From Caulobacter sp. (GTDB lineage Bacteria; Pseudomonadota; Alphaproteobacteria; Caulobacterales; Caulobacteraceae): a stretch of DNA of 64,000 bases. Every line of letters begins with the position of its first letter. Position 1 is the first letter of the stretch. Positions 8,346-16,188 of the stretch are shown here, piece after piece. The stretch spans positions 124,001 to 188,000 of the forward strand of contig WGLL01000007.1 of NCBI GenBank assembly GCA_016125585.1, in the 5' to 3' direction. The notes under the pieces are model-generated. The model saw only the letters and a list, made by a program, of their open reading frames with translations. It was not told the DNA's origin and ran no database searches. A program made the position numbers and the translations under genes.

Positions 8346-9563
8346 TTGACCACTTCCGCGTCCGCCAAGCCCGTCAACGACCACATCATGGGCGTCTACA
8401 ACCGCGCCCCGCTGGCCGTCGCGCGAGGCGAGGGCGTGCGACTGTGGGACGAGGACGGCCGGGCCTATCTCGACTGCGTGGCGGGCATCGCCACCAACGG
8501 CCTGGGCCACTGCAATCCGATCCTGGTCGAGGCGCTCAAAGCCCAGGCCGACAAGCTGTGGCACGTCTCCAACATCTTCCGCATTCCCGGTCAGGAAGAG
8601 CTGGCCGGCAAGCTGTGCGAGGCGACCTTCGCCGACGCGGTGTTCTTCACCAACAGCGGCACCGAGGCCATCGAATGCGCCCTGAAGACCGCCCGCAAGT
8701 ACCACACCGCCAACGGCCAGCCCGAGCGGGTGGTGATCTACGGCTTTGACGGCAGCTTCCACGGCCGCTCCTACGCCGCCATCAACGCCGCCGGAAACCC
8801 CGGCTATGTCGAGGGTTTCGGCCCGCGCCTGCCCAACTATCAGCAGCTGAAATGGGGCGACCATGACGCCCTGAAGGCGGCGATCGCCGACCCGACCACG
8901 GCGGCGATCATCGTCGAGCCGGTGCAGGGCGAGGGCGGCGCGCGGCCGATGCCGGAGTACTGCCTGACCGGCCTGCGGCAGCTGACCCGCGAGCATGGCG
9001 TGTTGGTGATCTTCGACGAGGTCCAGTGCGGCATGGGCCGGACCGGCAAGCTGTTCGCCCATGAGTGGGCCGAGGACGCCGCGCCCGACATCATGTGCGT
9101 GGCCAAGGCGCTGGGCGGCGGCTTCCCGGTCGGCGCCTGCCTGGCCTCGGCGGAAGCGGCCAAGGGCATGACCGTCGGCGTCCACGGCTCGACCTTCGGC
9201 GGCAACCCGCTGGCCATGGCCGTCGGCCTGGCGGCGTTCGGCGAGATTTCCAAGCCCGAGACCCTGCAGCATGTCCGCGACGTCTCCGGCTACTTCGTCC
9301 AGCAGCTGTCGGGCCTGAAGGACCGCTTCCCGGACGTGATCAGCGAGATCCGCGGCAAGGGCCTGCTGATCGGGCTGAAGCTGATCCCCAACAACCGCGA
9401 ATTCATGGGCCTGGCCCGCGACCAGGGCCTGCTGGTGGCCGGCGGCGGCGACAATCTGGTGCGGCTGCTGCCCTCGCTGCTGATCACCCAGGAGGAGGCC
9501 CGCGAGGCCATCGAACTGCTTGAAAAGACCTGCGAAGTGGCGCGGGCGAAGGCGTCCGCATGA
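8346..9563 (+). CDS. argD: Acetylornithine aminotransferase (ArgD family)
   Basis: 405 residues from a TTG start at 8346, which has GGAGG five bases upstream; a second TTG at 8334 is less well placed. The protein is a class III PLP aminotransferase: [20 protein letters not shown] near the N-terminus, [20 protein letters not shown] for cofactor phosphate, [13 protein letters not shown], and the PLP lysine in [12 protein letters not shown]. It converts N-acetylglutamate semialdehyde to N-acetylornithine, and may also serve lysine synthesis. It overlaps argF by four bases (ATGA), which fixes it in an arginine operon. Confidence 0.95.
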   Translation: MTTSASAKPVNDHIMGVYNRAPLAVARGEGVRLWDEDGRAYLDCVAGIATNGLGHCNPILVEALKAQADKLWHVSNIFRIPGQEELAGKLCEATFADAVFFTNSGTEAIECALKTARKYHTANGQPERVVIYGFDGSFHGRSYAAINAAGNPGYVEGFGPRLPNYQQLKWGDHDALKAAIADPTTAAIIVEPVQGEGGARPMPEYCLTGLRQLTREHGVLVIFDEVQCGMGRTGKLFAHEWAEDAAPDIMCVAKALGGGFPVGACLASAEAAKGMTVGVHGSTFGGNPLAMAVGLAAFGEISKPETLQHVRDVSGYFVQQLSGLKDRFPDVISEIRGKGLLIGLKLIPNNREFMGLARDQGLLVAGGGDNLVRLLPSLLITQEEAREAIELLEKTCEVARAKASA

Positions 9564-10495
9564 GTCAGCCGCGCCACTTCATCGACCTGTGGAAGCTGGA
9601 GTCCGCCGATCTGCGGGCCATCCTCGACGACGCCCACACCCGCAAGGCCTCGCGCCGCGGCTGGACCACCGGCATGGTCGACCATGACACGCCGGCCAAG
9701 GGCCGTCGCCTGGCGATGATCTTCGAGAAGCATTCGACCCGGACGCGGTTTTCCTTTGACGCGGCCATGGTCCAGCTGGGCGGGGCGACGCTGATATCCA
9801 ACGCCGCCGACATGCAGCTGGGCCGGGGCGAGCCGATCGACGACACCGCCAAGGTGCTGTCGCGGATGGTCGATGCGGTGATGATCCGCGCCAACCGCCA
9901 CGAGGACGTCCAGCGGTTCGCCCAGAACAGCTCGGTGCCGGTGATCAACGGCCTGACCGACAAGAGCCACCCCTGCCAGATCCTCGCCGACCTGCTGACC
10001 TTCGAGGAGAAGCTGGGGCCGGTGGCGGGCAAGACCCTGGCCTGGGTCGGCGACGGCAACAATGTCTGCGCCACCTTCATCCAGGCGGCGTCGAAGTTCG
10101 GGTTCAAGCTGAACATCGCCTGTCCGACGGCCTATCACCCCGACCTGATGGACCTGGCCCGCGCCGCCGAGCAGCAGGGCCGGGTGGAGATGACCGAGGA
10201 TCCGGCGGCGGCGGTTCGGGGCGCTCACTGCGTGATCGCCGACACCTGGGTGTCGATGGGCGATACCGACGGCGAGGCGCGCCTCGATGCGCTGGAGCCC
10301 TATCAGGTCGACGACGCCCTGATGGAGCGGGCCGACAAGGACGCCATCTTCATGCACTGCCTGCCGGCGCACCGCGGCGAGGAAGTCACCGACGCGGTGA
10401 TGGACGGTCCGCGTTCGGTGGTCTGGGACGAGGCCGAGAACCGCATCCATGCCCAGAAGTCGATCCTGGCCTGGTGTTTCGGGGCCATCGGCTAG
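9560..10495 (+). CDS. argF: Ornithine carbamoyltransferase
   Basis: 311 residues. The carbamoyl phosphate site STRTRFSFD, the HPCQ motif, and the ornithine/domain-closure motif [13 protein letters not shown] are all intact. It makes citrulline from ornithine and carbamoyl phosphate in the cytoplasm. The start overlaps the argD stop in ATGA, so the two are coupled. The next gene downstream is on the other strand, beyond a strong hairpin. Confidence 0.97.
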   Translation: MSQPRHFIDLWKLESADLRAILDDAHTRKASRRGWTTGMVDHDTPAKGRRLAMIFEKHSTRTRFSFDAAMVQLGGATLISNAADMQLGRGEPIDDTAKVLSRMVDAVMIRANRHEDVQRFAQNSSVPVINGLTDKSHPCQILADLLTFEEKLGPVAGKTLAWVGDGNNVCATFIQAASKFGFKLNIACPTAYHPDLMDLARAAEQQGRVEMTEDPAAAVRGAHCVIADTWVSMGDTDGEARLDALEPYQVDDALMERADKDAIFMHCLPAHRGEEVTDAVMDGPRSVVWDEAENRIHAQKSILAWCFGAIG

Positions 10496-10517
10496 GGCGC
10501 CGACCCGATTGAAGATG

Positions 10518-10548
10518 AAAAAGGGGCGGCTCCGCGAGGAGCCGCCCC
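10518..10548 (-). terminator. Rho-independent terminator, possibly bidirectional
   Basis: A perfect 11-base stem GGGGCGGCTCC-GCGA-GGAGCCGCCCC (10523-10548). On the minus strand it is followed at once by TTTTT, making it a good terminator for the gene ending at 10585; on the plus strand it sits 27 bases after the argF stop without a clear T-run. Confidence 0.8.
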
Positions 10549-10584
10549 AGTCGTTTCAGCGGGGGATCAAGCCGGCCTGAGCCG

Positions 10585-11331
10585 TTACTGCGGCGTGGGC
10601 GCGGGGTCGGTCGACGGCGCGCCGGTCGGGGCTGGGGCGATGATCGGCGGCGGCGGAACCGGCGTGGTCGGGGTCGGGGCCACGATCACCTCCTGCGGCG
10701 CGCCCAGGGACGGGGGCGGCGGAGCCTCCGTGGCCGGCGTGGTCCGGGTATAGGGGACCGGCGCGTTGGGAAGGGCTGCTTCAGGCGCGACCGGCGGCGC
10801 GGTCCTGGGCGTCGCGGCCTCGGGCGTCGTGGTCCGGGCGGCCCGGCGAACCGGGGCCGGCTTGGCCGAGGTCGGAGCCGGGGCGGGGGCCGCGGCGGTC
10901 TCCTCGATCGCCGGAGCGGGCGTGCTGGCGGCGGTCTCGGCCGGAGCCGGGGCCGTCTCCACCGGAGCGGGTGCGACCGGGGCGGTCGTGGTGGTCATCA
11001 GGCCCTCCGAGGGCGGCGAGCTGTTGGAGCCGTTCATCAGCAGAACAGCGCCGGCGCCGAGCGCGATCACGCCGGCCACGGCGGCCAGCATCAGCGGCTT
11101 GGCCGCGCCGCTGGTCTTGCGGGCGCCGGTCCGGGCGTCGGGGGTGAGGGGCGCGAAGGCCGGTTCGCTGACCGGCGCGGTTTGGCGGACGGCGTCAGCC
11201 CGGGGGGCGGTGGTCGCCGCCGCCGGCGCCTTGGCGGCCGGGGCAGTGCGGGTGCGGGCCGTAACCGGGCGATCGGCCAACGGGGCCGGTCCGCCGAACA
11301 GTTCACGGGCAGTTTCACGGTAGATGGCCAT
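10585..11331 (-). CDS. Ala/Pro-rich single-pass membrane protein, unknown function
   Basis: 248 residues. A conserved-looking N-terminus MAIYRETARELFGGPAPLAD is followed by an Ala/Thr-rich stretch, one membrane helix (PLMLAAVAGVIALGAGAVLL, about residues 77-97), and a long Pro/Ala/Thr low-complexity C-terminus. The layout (cytoplasmic N-terminus, one helix, extended Pro-rich periplasmic part) resembles cell-envelope spanning proteins of the TonB kind, but the short C-terminus has no TonB domain. The start at 11331 has GGAGG upstream. No known family is assigned. Confidence 0.7.
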   Translation of the reverse strand: MAIYRETARELFGGPAPLADRPVTARTRTAPAAKAPAAATTAPRADAVRQTAPVSEPAFAPLTPDARTGARKTSGAAKPLMLAAVAGVIALGAGAVLLMNGSNSSPPSEGLMTTTTAPVAPAPVETAPAPAETAASTPAPAIEETAAAPAPAPTSAKPAPVRRAARTTTPEAATPRTAPPVAPEAALPNAPVPYTRTTPATEAPPPPSLGAPQEVIVAPTPTTPVPPPPIIAPAPTGAPSTDPAPTPQ

Positions 11332-11705
11332 AACAGCCTCCTCTTTGCTTATCGAGCCAGAGCCAAACGACAGCATTGGAGAAGGGTTCCGGGGAATTTC
11401 CCGCGAACAGGCGTATTAATGCTCCGAAGTCCTGAAAAAGGCCATGTATTTCAACGGTTGTCGGGCTGAGGTCCCGGACATGATTTAATTTGCCCTGGAT
11501 AGCGGCAAGTATCCCCGATCATTATTGGGCCGGTTTCTTGCCTCGCTTTGGCCACGAAATCCGCCCGGAAGCGCCGGAAACTCGCCTGTCAGGTGAGGAC
11601 TTTGCGCCACGTTCACGCCCCCTCAAGGGCTTTGCGCCAAGCTCGGCTTGACCCGCGCCGAACCGGGCGGGCATTGCTCGGGTAGCGAAGCGGAGGGGCC
11701 GGTCC
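11332..11705. other. Intergenic region between divergent genes
   Basis: This 374-base gap holds the upstream regions of the Ala/Pro-rich membrane protein and the acyl-CoA synthetase. A more AT-rich stretch lies near 11400-11500. The ten-mer CTTTGCGCCA occurs twice, at 11600-11609 and 11630-11639, 30 bases apart (about three helical turns). No convincing gene or promoter box was identified. Confidence 0.5.
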
Positions 11706-13502
11706 ATGAAGCTGCAGGCGCGATTGGCGCGAGAGTGGAAGTTCTTCCAGGGGCTTCGCCGCACGCTGAAATGGGTCAAGCCCATCGCGCCCGACTCCGC
11801 AACCCTGATCTGCGACGACCTCGAGAAGGCCGTCGACGAGCACGGCGACCGGCCCGCCATTACCTTCGAGGGACGGACCATCACCTATCGGGAGGTGGAC
11901 CAGATCGCCAATCGCTACGCCCACTGGGCCAAGGGCCAGGGGATCACCCGGGGCGAGACGGTGGCGCTGTTCATGCCCAACCGCATGGAATACCTGCCGA
12001 TCTGGTATGGCCTGACCAAGGTCGGGATCGCCACGGCCCTGATCAACAACAACCTCGCCGGCGCCGCCCTGGCCCATTGCCTGAACATCTCCGGAGCCCT
12101 GCACTGCATCGTCGACGCCGAGACCAGCCCGGTCTTCGAGGCGGCGCGGGGGCAGCTGGCCCGGCACATGAACCAGTGGACCCTGGGCCCGGTCAGCGGC
12201 GATCGCCGCGACCTGACGACGGCGCTGAAGAGCTGCAGCCAGTTGCGGCCGGACCGGCTGACCGCCCGCGGCGATATCCGGGCCAAGGACACCGCGCTGT
12301 TCATCTACACCAGCGGCACCACCGGCCTGCCCAAGGCCGCCCGCATCAACCACATGCGCGCCCAGCTCTACATGCGCGGCTTCGCCGGGGCGACCGGGGC
12401 GCTGAAGTCCGACCGCATCTATCAGGTGCTGCCGCTGTATCACGCCACCGGCGGCCTGTGCGCCATGGGGGCCGGGCTGCTGACCGGCGGCTCGATCGTG
12501 CTGCGCCGCAAGTTCTCCACCACCCACTTCTGGTCGGATGTCGCGGCTGAGAACTGCACCATGTTCGTCTATATCGGCGAGCTGTGCCGCTATCTGGTCA
12601 ATGCGCCGGAGGATGCGCAGGAACGGTCCCACAAGCTGCGGATGGCCTTCGGCAACGGCTTGCGGGGCGATGTCTGGACCGAGCTGCAGGCGCGTTTCCA
12701 TATTCCCGAGGTGCTGGAGTTCTACGGCGCCACCGAAGGCAACGTCTCGATGTTCAACTTCGACGGCAAGGTCGGAGCGATCGGGCGGATCCCCAAATAC
12801 CTGCGCAAGCGGGTCAACGCCCGCATCGTGCAGTTCGACCTGGAGACCGAGGAGCCGATCCGCGGTCCCAACGGCCTGTGCATCGAGTGCGGCGCGGGCC
12901 AGGTGGGGGAGTGCATCGGCAAGATCGACACCTCCGACGCCCGCACCAACTTCACCGGCTACGCCGACAAGGCGGCCACCGAGAAGAAGATCCTGCACGA
13001 CGTCTTCGAGCCCGGCGACGCCTGGTTCCGCACCGGCGACCTGATGCGGCGCGACGAGGACGGCTACATCTATTTCGTCGACCGCATCGGCGACACCTTC
13101 CGCTGGAAGGGGGAGAACGTCGCCACCAGCGAGGTGGCCGAGCAGCTGGCCCAGCTGCCCGGGGTGCTGGAGGCCAATGTGTATGGCGTCGCCGTGCCCG
13201 GACAGGACGGCCGCGCCGGCATGGCGGCCCTGACCGTCGACGACGACTTCGACATCAAGGCGCTGCATACACAGGTCGAGGCCAATATGCCGGCCTACGC
13301 CCAGCCGATCTTCATTCGCCTGCAGCGCCAGATCGAGACCACCGGCACCTTCAAGTATCGCAAGGTCGACCTCGTCGAGGAGGGCTTCGATCCGGGCAGG
13401 ACCAAGGACCCGATCTATTTCAAGAACCCGGTCCGCAAGGCCTATGTCAAACTGACCAAGGCCTCCCACGCCAAACTGCTGGCCGGCGAGTTCAAGCTGT
13501 AG
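11706..13502 (+). CDS. FATP-type long-chain acyl-CoA synthetase
   Basis: 598 residues. The ATP/AMP signature YTSGTTGLPKAARINH, the LPLYHATGG block, the EFYGATEGN motif and the late WFRTGDLMRRDEDGYIYFVD and DTFRWKGENVATSEVAE blocks place it in the very-long-chain acyl-CoA synthetase branch of the adenylate-forming enzymes. It activates fatty acids to CoA thioesters, possibly during uptake. A GGAGG site precedes the ATG. No other fatty-acid gene is adjacent, so the substrate cannot be narrowed. Confidence 0.93.
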   Translation: MKLQARLAREWKFFQGLRRTLKWVKPIAPDSATLICDDLEKAVDEHGDRPAITFEGRTITYREVDQIANRYAHWAKGQGITRGETVALFMPNRMEYLPIWYGLTKVGIATALINNNLAGAALAHCLNISGALHCIVDAETSPVFEAARGQLARHMNQWTLGPVSGDRRDLTTALKSCSQLRPDRLTARGDIRAKDTALFIYTSGTTGLPKAARINHMRAQLYMRGFAGATGALKSDRIYQVLPLYHATGGLCAMGAGLLTGGSIVLRRKFSTTHFWSDVAAENCTMFVYIGELCRYLVNAPEDAQERSHKLRMAFGNGLRGDVWTELQARFHIPEVLEFYGATEGNVSMFNFDGKVGAIGRIPKYLRKRVNARIVQFDLETEEPIRGPNGLCIECGAGQVGECIGKIDTSDARTNFTGYADKAATEKKILHDVFEPGDAWFRTGDLMRRDEDGYIYFVDRIGDTFRWKGENVATSEVAEQLAQLPGVLEANVYGVAVPGQDGRAGMAALTVDDDFDIKALHTQVEANMPAYAQPIFIRLQRQIETTGTFKYRKVDLVEEGFDPGRTKDPIYFKNPVRKAYVKLTKASHAKLLAGEFKL

Positions 13503-13815
13503 GGCTTATCGAAGCGCCCCACCCATTATAACGCAAACGGAGGGGACGGAGGCGTCCGCGCCCGGCGGCGGCCTGTATTCGCCGGGGTTTCCGGTTGGTC
13601 GGCGGGGGTTCGGAAGCGGGCCAAGGGCGGGGGACAAGGGGCGCCAAGGGGGGGGCGAGGGGGGGGCGGCCGGCCCGCCGAAGGGGGCCAAAGCCTGACA
13701 AGGTGGGGGCCTGAAGCGACCCAAGATATTGCCGGAAACCGGGCGATGACGGCGCGCCGGCGGCGGCTCCGGACCGGCGTCGTCGATTTTCATCCGGGTG
13801 AAACCTGGCGGGGCT
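13503..13815. other. G-rich intergenic region
   Basis: A 313-base gap between convergent genes. It includes two runs of eight G (13648-13655 and 13659-13666) with more G-runs on both sides (about 13630-13710), a composition that could fold into a G-quadruplex on the plus strand. No reading frame with protein character was found. Confidence 0.5.
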
Positions 13816-14730
13816 TCAGGCGGCGAAGACCAGGTAGCCGGTTCGCGGGAAGTGGGCGTGCACCTTGCCGACCGCCGGATCCTCCCTGGCGATGACGACC
13901 CGGTCGAGGGTCGCCGCGACCAGGGTTCCGTGCACCGGGTCGCGGCCGTAGTCGTCGGCCATCACCGTCACCGCCGCGCCAGGCGCCAGCAGCTGGGGAT
14001 TGGCCGCGTCGTGGTGCGGCGCCGGGGCCGGCTCGGCCGCGCGGGCGACGGCGAGGGCTTCGGGACCGGTCATCTCGGTCCGGGTCCCGTGGCCCACGGC
14101 GGCGAGCCGGGCGCGCCAGGCCGCCAGGCGATCAAAGCCGCTGGTCAGCCGCTCCAGCATGTCCGGAAGATTGCGGCCGAGGAACCAGACATTCATCCAG
14201 GCGGCGACGTCGGCGAGCCCCGCCTGCGGACCGGACAGCCAGTCGCCCTTGTCGAGCTGGGCGTCGATCCAGGCGGCCTGGGCGCGCCACTGGCCGGACA
14301 GGGGCAGGGCGGCGGCCTTCATCGCCTTGACGTCGAAGGGGCGGCCGCTGAGCGCCTCGCGGTCCTTGATGAAGGCGGCCGGAACGTGCTCGCCCAGCTC
14401 GCCGAAGATGATCGGCACGGTGGTCTGGAAGAACAATCGGTCGGCCCAGAGGTTGATCGCCCAGTCGAGACCGCCGCGCACCAGGGGCGGGGCCGGATAG
14501 CGGGCCTCCAGCTCGGCCAGGATCACCTGGGTGTCGCAATAGACATCGGCCCCGATCTGTAGCGACGGCGTGCGGCGATAGCCGCCGGTCAGCGGCGTGT
14601 AGTCGGGCTTGGGCATCAGGGAGGGGATCTCGACCGAGGTCCAGGCCAGGCCCTTGAGGCCGAACAACAGGCGCACCTTCTCGGAAAACGGCGAGGCCTC
14701 GAAGTGATGCAGGATCGGCTGGCTGGACAT
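13816..14730 (-). CDS. Glutathione S-transferase-like protein with C-terminal extension
   Basis: 304 residues from an ATG at 14730 with AGGGAGAA upstream. The N-terminal thioredoxin-like GST domain (HHFEASPFSEKVRLLFGLKG and TPSLQIGADVYCDTQVI) is followed by an all-helical GST C-domain (about residues 90-215). After an Ala/Pro linker, about 70 residues that look beta-rich (VMADDYGRDPVHGTLVAATL through FPRTGYLVFAA) form an added domain. The substrate is unknown. The extra domain is longer than in classical 200-220 residue GSTs. Confidence 0.8.
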   Translation of the reverse strand: MSSQPILHHFEASPFSEKVRLLFGLKGLAWTSVEIPSLMPKPDYTPLTGGYRRTPSLQIGADVYCDTQVILAELEARYPAPPLVRGGLDWAINLWADRLFFQTTVPIIFGELGEHVPAAFIKDREALSGRPFDVKAMKAAALPLSGQWRAQAAWIDAQLDKGDWLSGPQAGLADVAAWMNVWFLGRNLPDMLERLTSGFDRLAAWRARLAAVGHGTRTEMTGPEALAVARAAEPAPAPHHDAANPQLLAPGAAVTVMADDYGRDPVHGTLVAATLDRVVIAREDPAVGKVHAHFPRTGYLVFAA

Positions 14731-14860
14731 GGCGGTTCTCCCTGGCGACAGGGAGGCAGGGCGCCGCAGGGGCCGTCCATGAAAAAGCACTTTACATTGC
14801 AAAGTGTCGGCGGTATTCCAGCCGGCAACGACATTGGTTTCGCCAAGGAGGATCCCGCCG

Positions 14861-15487
14861 ATGACCAAGGATCAGCTTCAGTCCGTCAGGGACGACATCG
14901 CCTTCATGCGCGCCCTGGCCGAGGAGGGCAGCCAGGTTCCGCTGCTGGGCGGCGGGGTAACCGCCGCCGCGGGGCTGATCTTCGGCGTGGCCGCCCTGGT
15001 TCACTGGATGATCGAGACCGGGATGCTGAAGGTTTCCCAGAAGGTGGCCATGGCCAACTGGCCGGTCGCCGGGGTGCTGTTCGGCGTCGTCTGTTTCCAG
15101 ATCATTCGCCGCGCCAGTCGCCAGCCCGGCGCCCGTTCGGCGCTCAACAGGGCGGTGGGATCGGCCTGGTCGGCGGTCGGTTTCGCCATCTTCGCCACCT
15201 TTCTGGCGACCCTGGCCATGGTCAAGGTGACCGGCAGCACCCAGGTGCTGGCGATCATCCCGGTGATCATCCTGGCCCTCTACGGGTCGGCCTGGAGCGT
15301 CGCGGCCGATCTGACCGGCAAGCTCTGGCTGCGCATCGTCGCGCTCGGCTCCTTCGGCGGGGCGGTCGTCATGGGGCTGATGGCCGCCAGTCCCTACCAG
15401 ATGCTGGCCTATGCCGTCGCCCTGCTGCTACTGGCCCTTGTCCCGGGCCTGATCCTGCTCCGCCAGGAACCCTCCGACACGATCTAG
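14861..15487 (+). CDS. Multi-pass membrane protein paired with a winged-helix regulator
   Basis: 208 residues with about six membrane segments arranged in pairs (near 27-47, 60-80, 105-125, 130-150, 155-175 and 180-200). The N-terminus MTKDQLQSVRDDIAFMRALA is amphipathic. AAGGAGG lies nine bases before the ATG. The gene is followed 13 bases later by a small DNA-binding protein, a common pairing in Caulobacterales in which the regulator is thought to control the membrane protein. No transport or enzyme motif was recognised. Confidence 0.75.
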   Translation: MTKDQLQSVRDDIAFMRALAEEGSQVPLLGGGVTAAAGLIFGVAALVHWMIETGMLKVSQKVAMANWPVAGVLFGVVCFQIIRRASRQPGARSALNRAVGSAWSAVGFAIFATFLATLAMVKVTGSTQVLAIIPVIILALYGSAWSVAADLTGKLWLRIVALGSFGGAVVMGLMAASPYQMLAYAVALLLLALVPGLILLRQEPSDTI

Positions 15488-15500
15488 AGAGGGTTGCGTG

Positions 15501-15803
15501 ATGGACGAGTTCGACATCGAGAAGATCGACGAGGTGATCCACGGCCGGGTGCGGCTGGGGGTGATGGCCTATCTCTCGGGCGCCGCCTCGGCGGATTTCA
15601 ACGGCCTGAAGGCCAAACTGCAGGCCACCGACGGCAACCTGTCGGCCCACCTGCGAAAGCTGGAGGACGCCGGCTATGTGGCCATCTACAAGAGCTTCGT
15701 CGACCGCAAGCCGCTGACAAGGGTCAGCCTGACCGACAGCGGCCGCAAGGCGTTCGCCGCCTATCTGGAGGCGATGTCGCGGCTGGTGGACGGGGCGCGG
15801 TAG
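15501..15803 (+). CDS. Winged-helix transcriptional regulator
   Basis: 100 residues. The region MAYLSGAASADFNGLKAKLQ, then NLSAHLRKLEDAGYVAI and LTRVSLTDSGRKAFAAYLEA, is a winged helix of the MarR/PadR-like small-regulator type (Winged helix DNA-binding domain family). A GTG one codon upstream could also be used. It probably forms an operon with the preceding membrane protein gene. The ligand is not known. Confidence 0.85.
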   Translation: MDEFDIEKIDEVIHGRVRLGVMAYLSGAASADFNGLKAKLQATDGNLSAHLRKLEDAGYVAIYKSFVDRKPLTRVSLTDSGRKAFAAYLEAMSRLVDGAR

Positions 15804-15835
15804 GGCCGGCGGTGGGGTGAGCGGGGTCTCCTGTT

Positions 15836-15958
15836 CCGTCATCCCGGCCGTAGCGCCTGGCGCGGAGCGCCGGGACCCAGGGCGTTGATGATCGCGCGCT
15901 GTCCCTCCTGGGTCCCGGCTCGCCCTGCGGGCGTCCGGGATGACGGGGGGGGGGGGGG
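15836..15958. repeat. CCGTCATCCCGG-ended repeat with adjoining 14-base G run
   Basis: The ends CCGTCATCCCGG (15836-15847) and CCGGGATGACGG (15935-15946) are perfect inverted repeats; GGGACCCAG and CTGGGTCCC pair inside. Total length is 111 bases. It is immediately joined to a run of 14 G (15945-15958). The same ends occur at 35949-36076 and 60822-60931. Non-coding, probably a miniature mobile or structural repeat. Confidence 0.8.
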
Positions 15959-15996
15959 ACGAGGAAGGCGGCGCCAGCCTTTTGAAGCCGGCGGTG

Positions 15997-16082
15997 GCTA
16001 ATTCGGTGACAGTCACTTTTTTCGGCCCGGCAGGTGTCGCCGCCTCCGGGCGGTAGAAAAAAGTGACTGTCACAGAATTAGC
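15997..16082. repeat. RAYT-associated long hairpin, copy 1
   Basis: Arms of 27 bases (15997-16023 and 16056-16082) are reverse complements with one mismatch, around a 32-base loop. Each arm contains the small palindrome GTGACAGTCAC followed by TTTTTTC. It lies between convergent genes, where it could also act as a terminator on both strands. Confidence 0.9.
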
Positions 16083-16133
16083 GGTGAGGGTGAAAACGAG
16101 GAGGGCAGCGACAGCCCTTGAAAGCCGGCGCTG

Positions 16134-16182
16134 CCCTCATCCGGCCCTTCGGGCCACCTTCTCCCGGCGAGCGGGAGAAGGG
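16134..16182. repeat. CCTTCTCCC-type palindromic repeat
   Basis: Two short hairpins, GGCCCTTCGGGCC and CTTCTCCCGGCGAGCGGGAGAAG, preceded by CCCTCATCC. The same units build larger elements at 42588-42745 and 46111-46301. It ends just before the stop codon of the M16 peptidase. Confidence 0.7.
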
Positions 16183-16188
16183 CGCTGG

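Larger units (their letters stand above)
15804..16188. other. Repeat-filled gap between convergent genes
   Basis: This 385-base gap contains no gene. It carries three different repeats side by side: a CCGTCATCCCGG-type element, a GTGACAGTCAC long hairpin, and a CCTTCTCCC-type palindrome, each listed separately. Confidence 0.7.
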
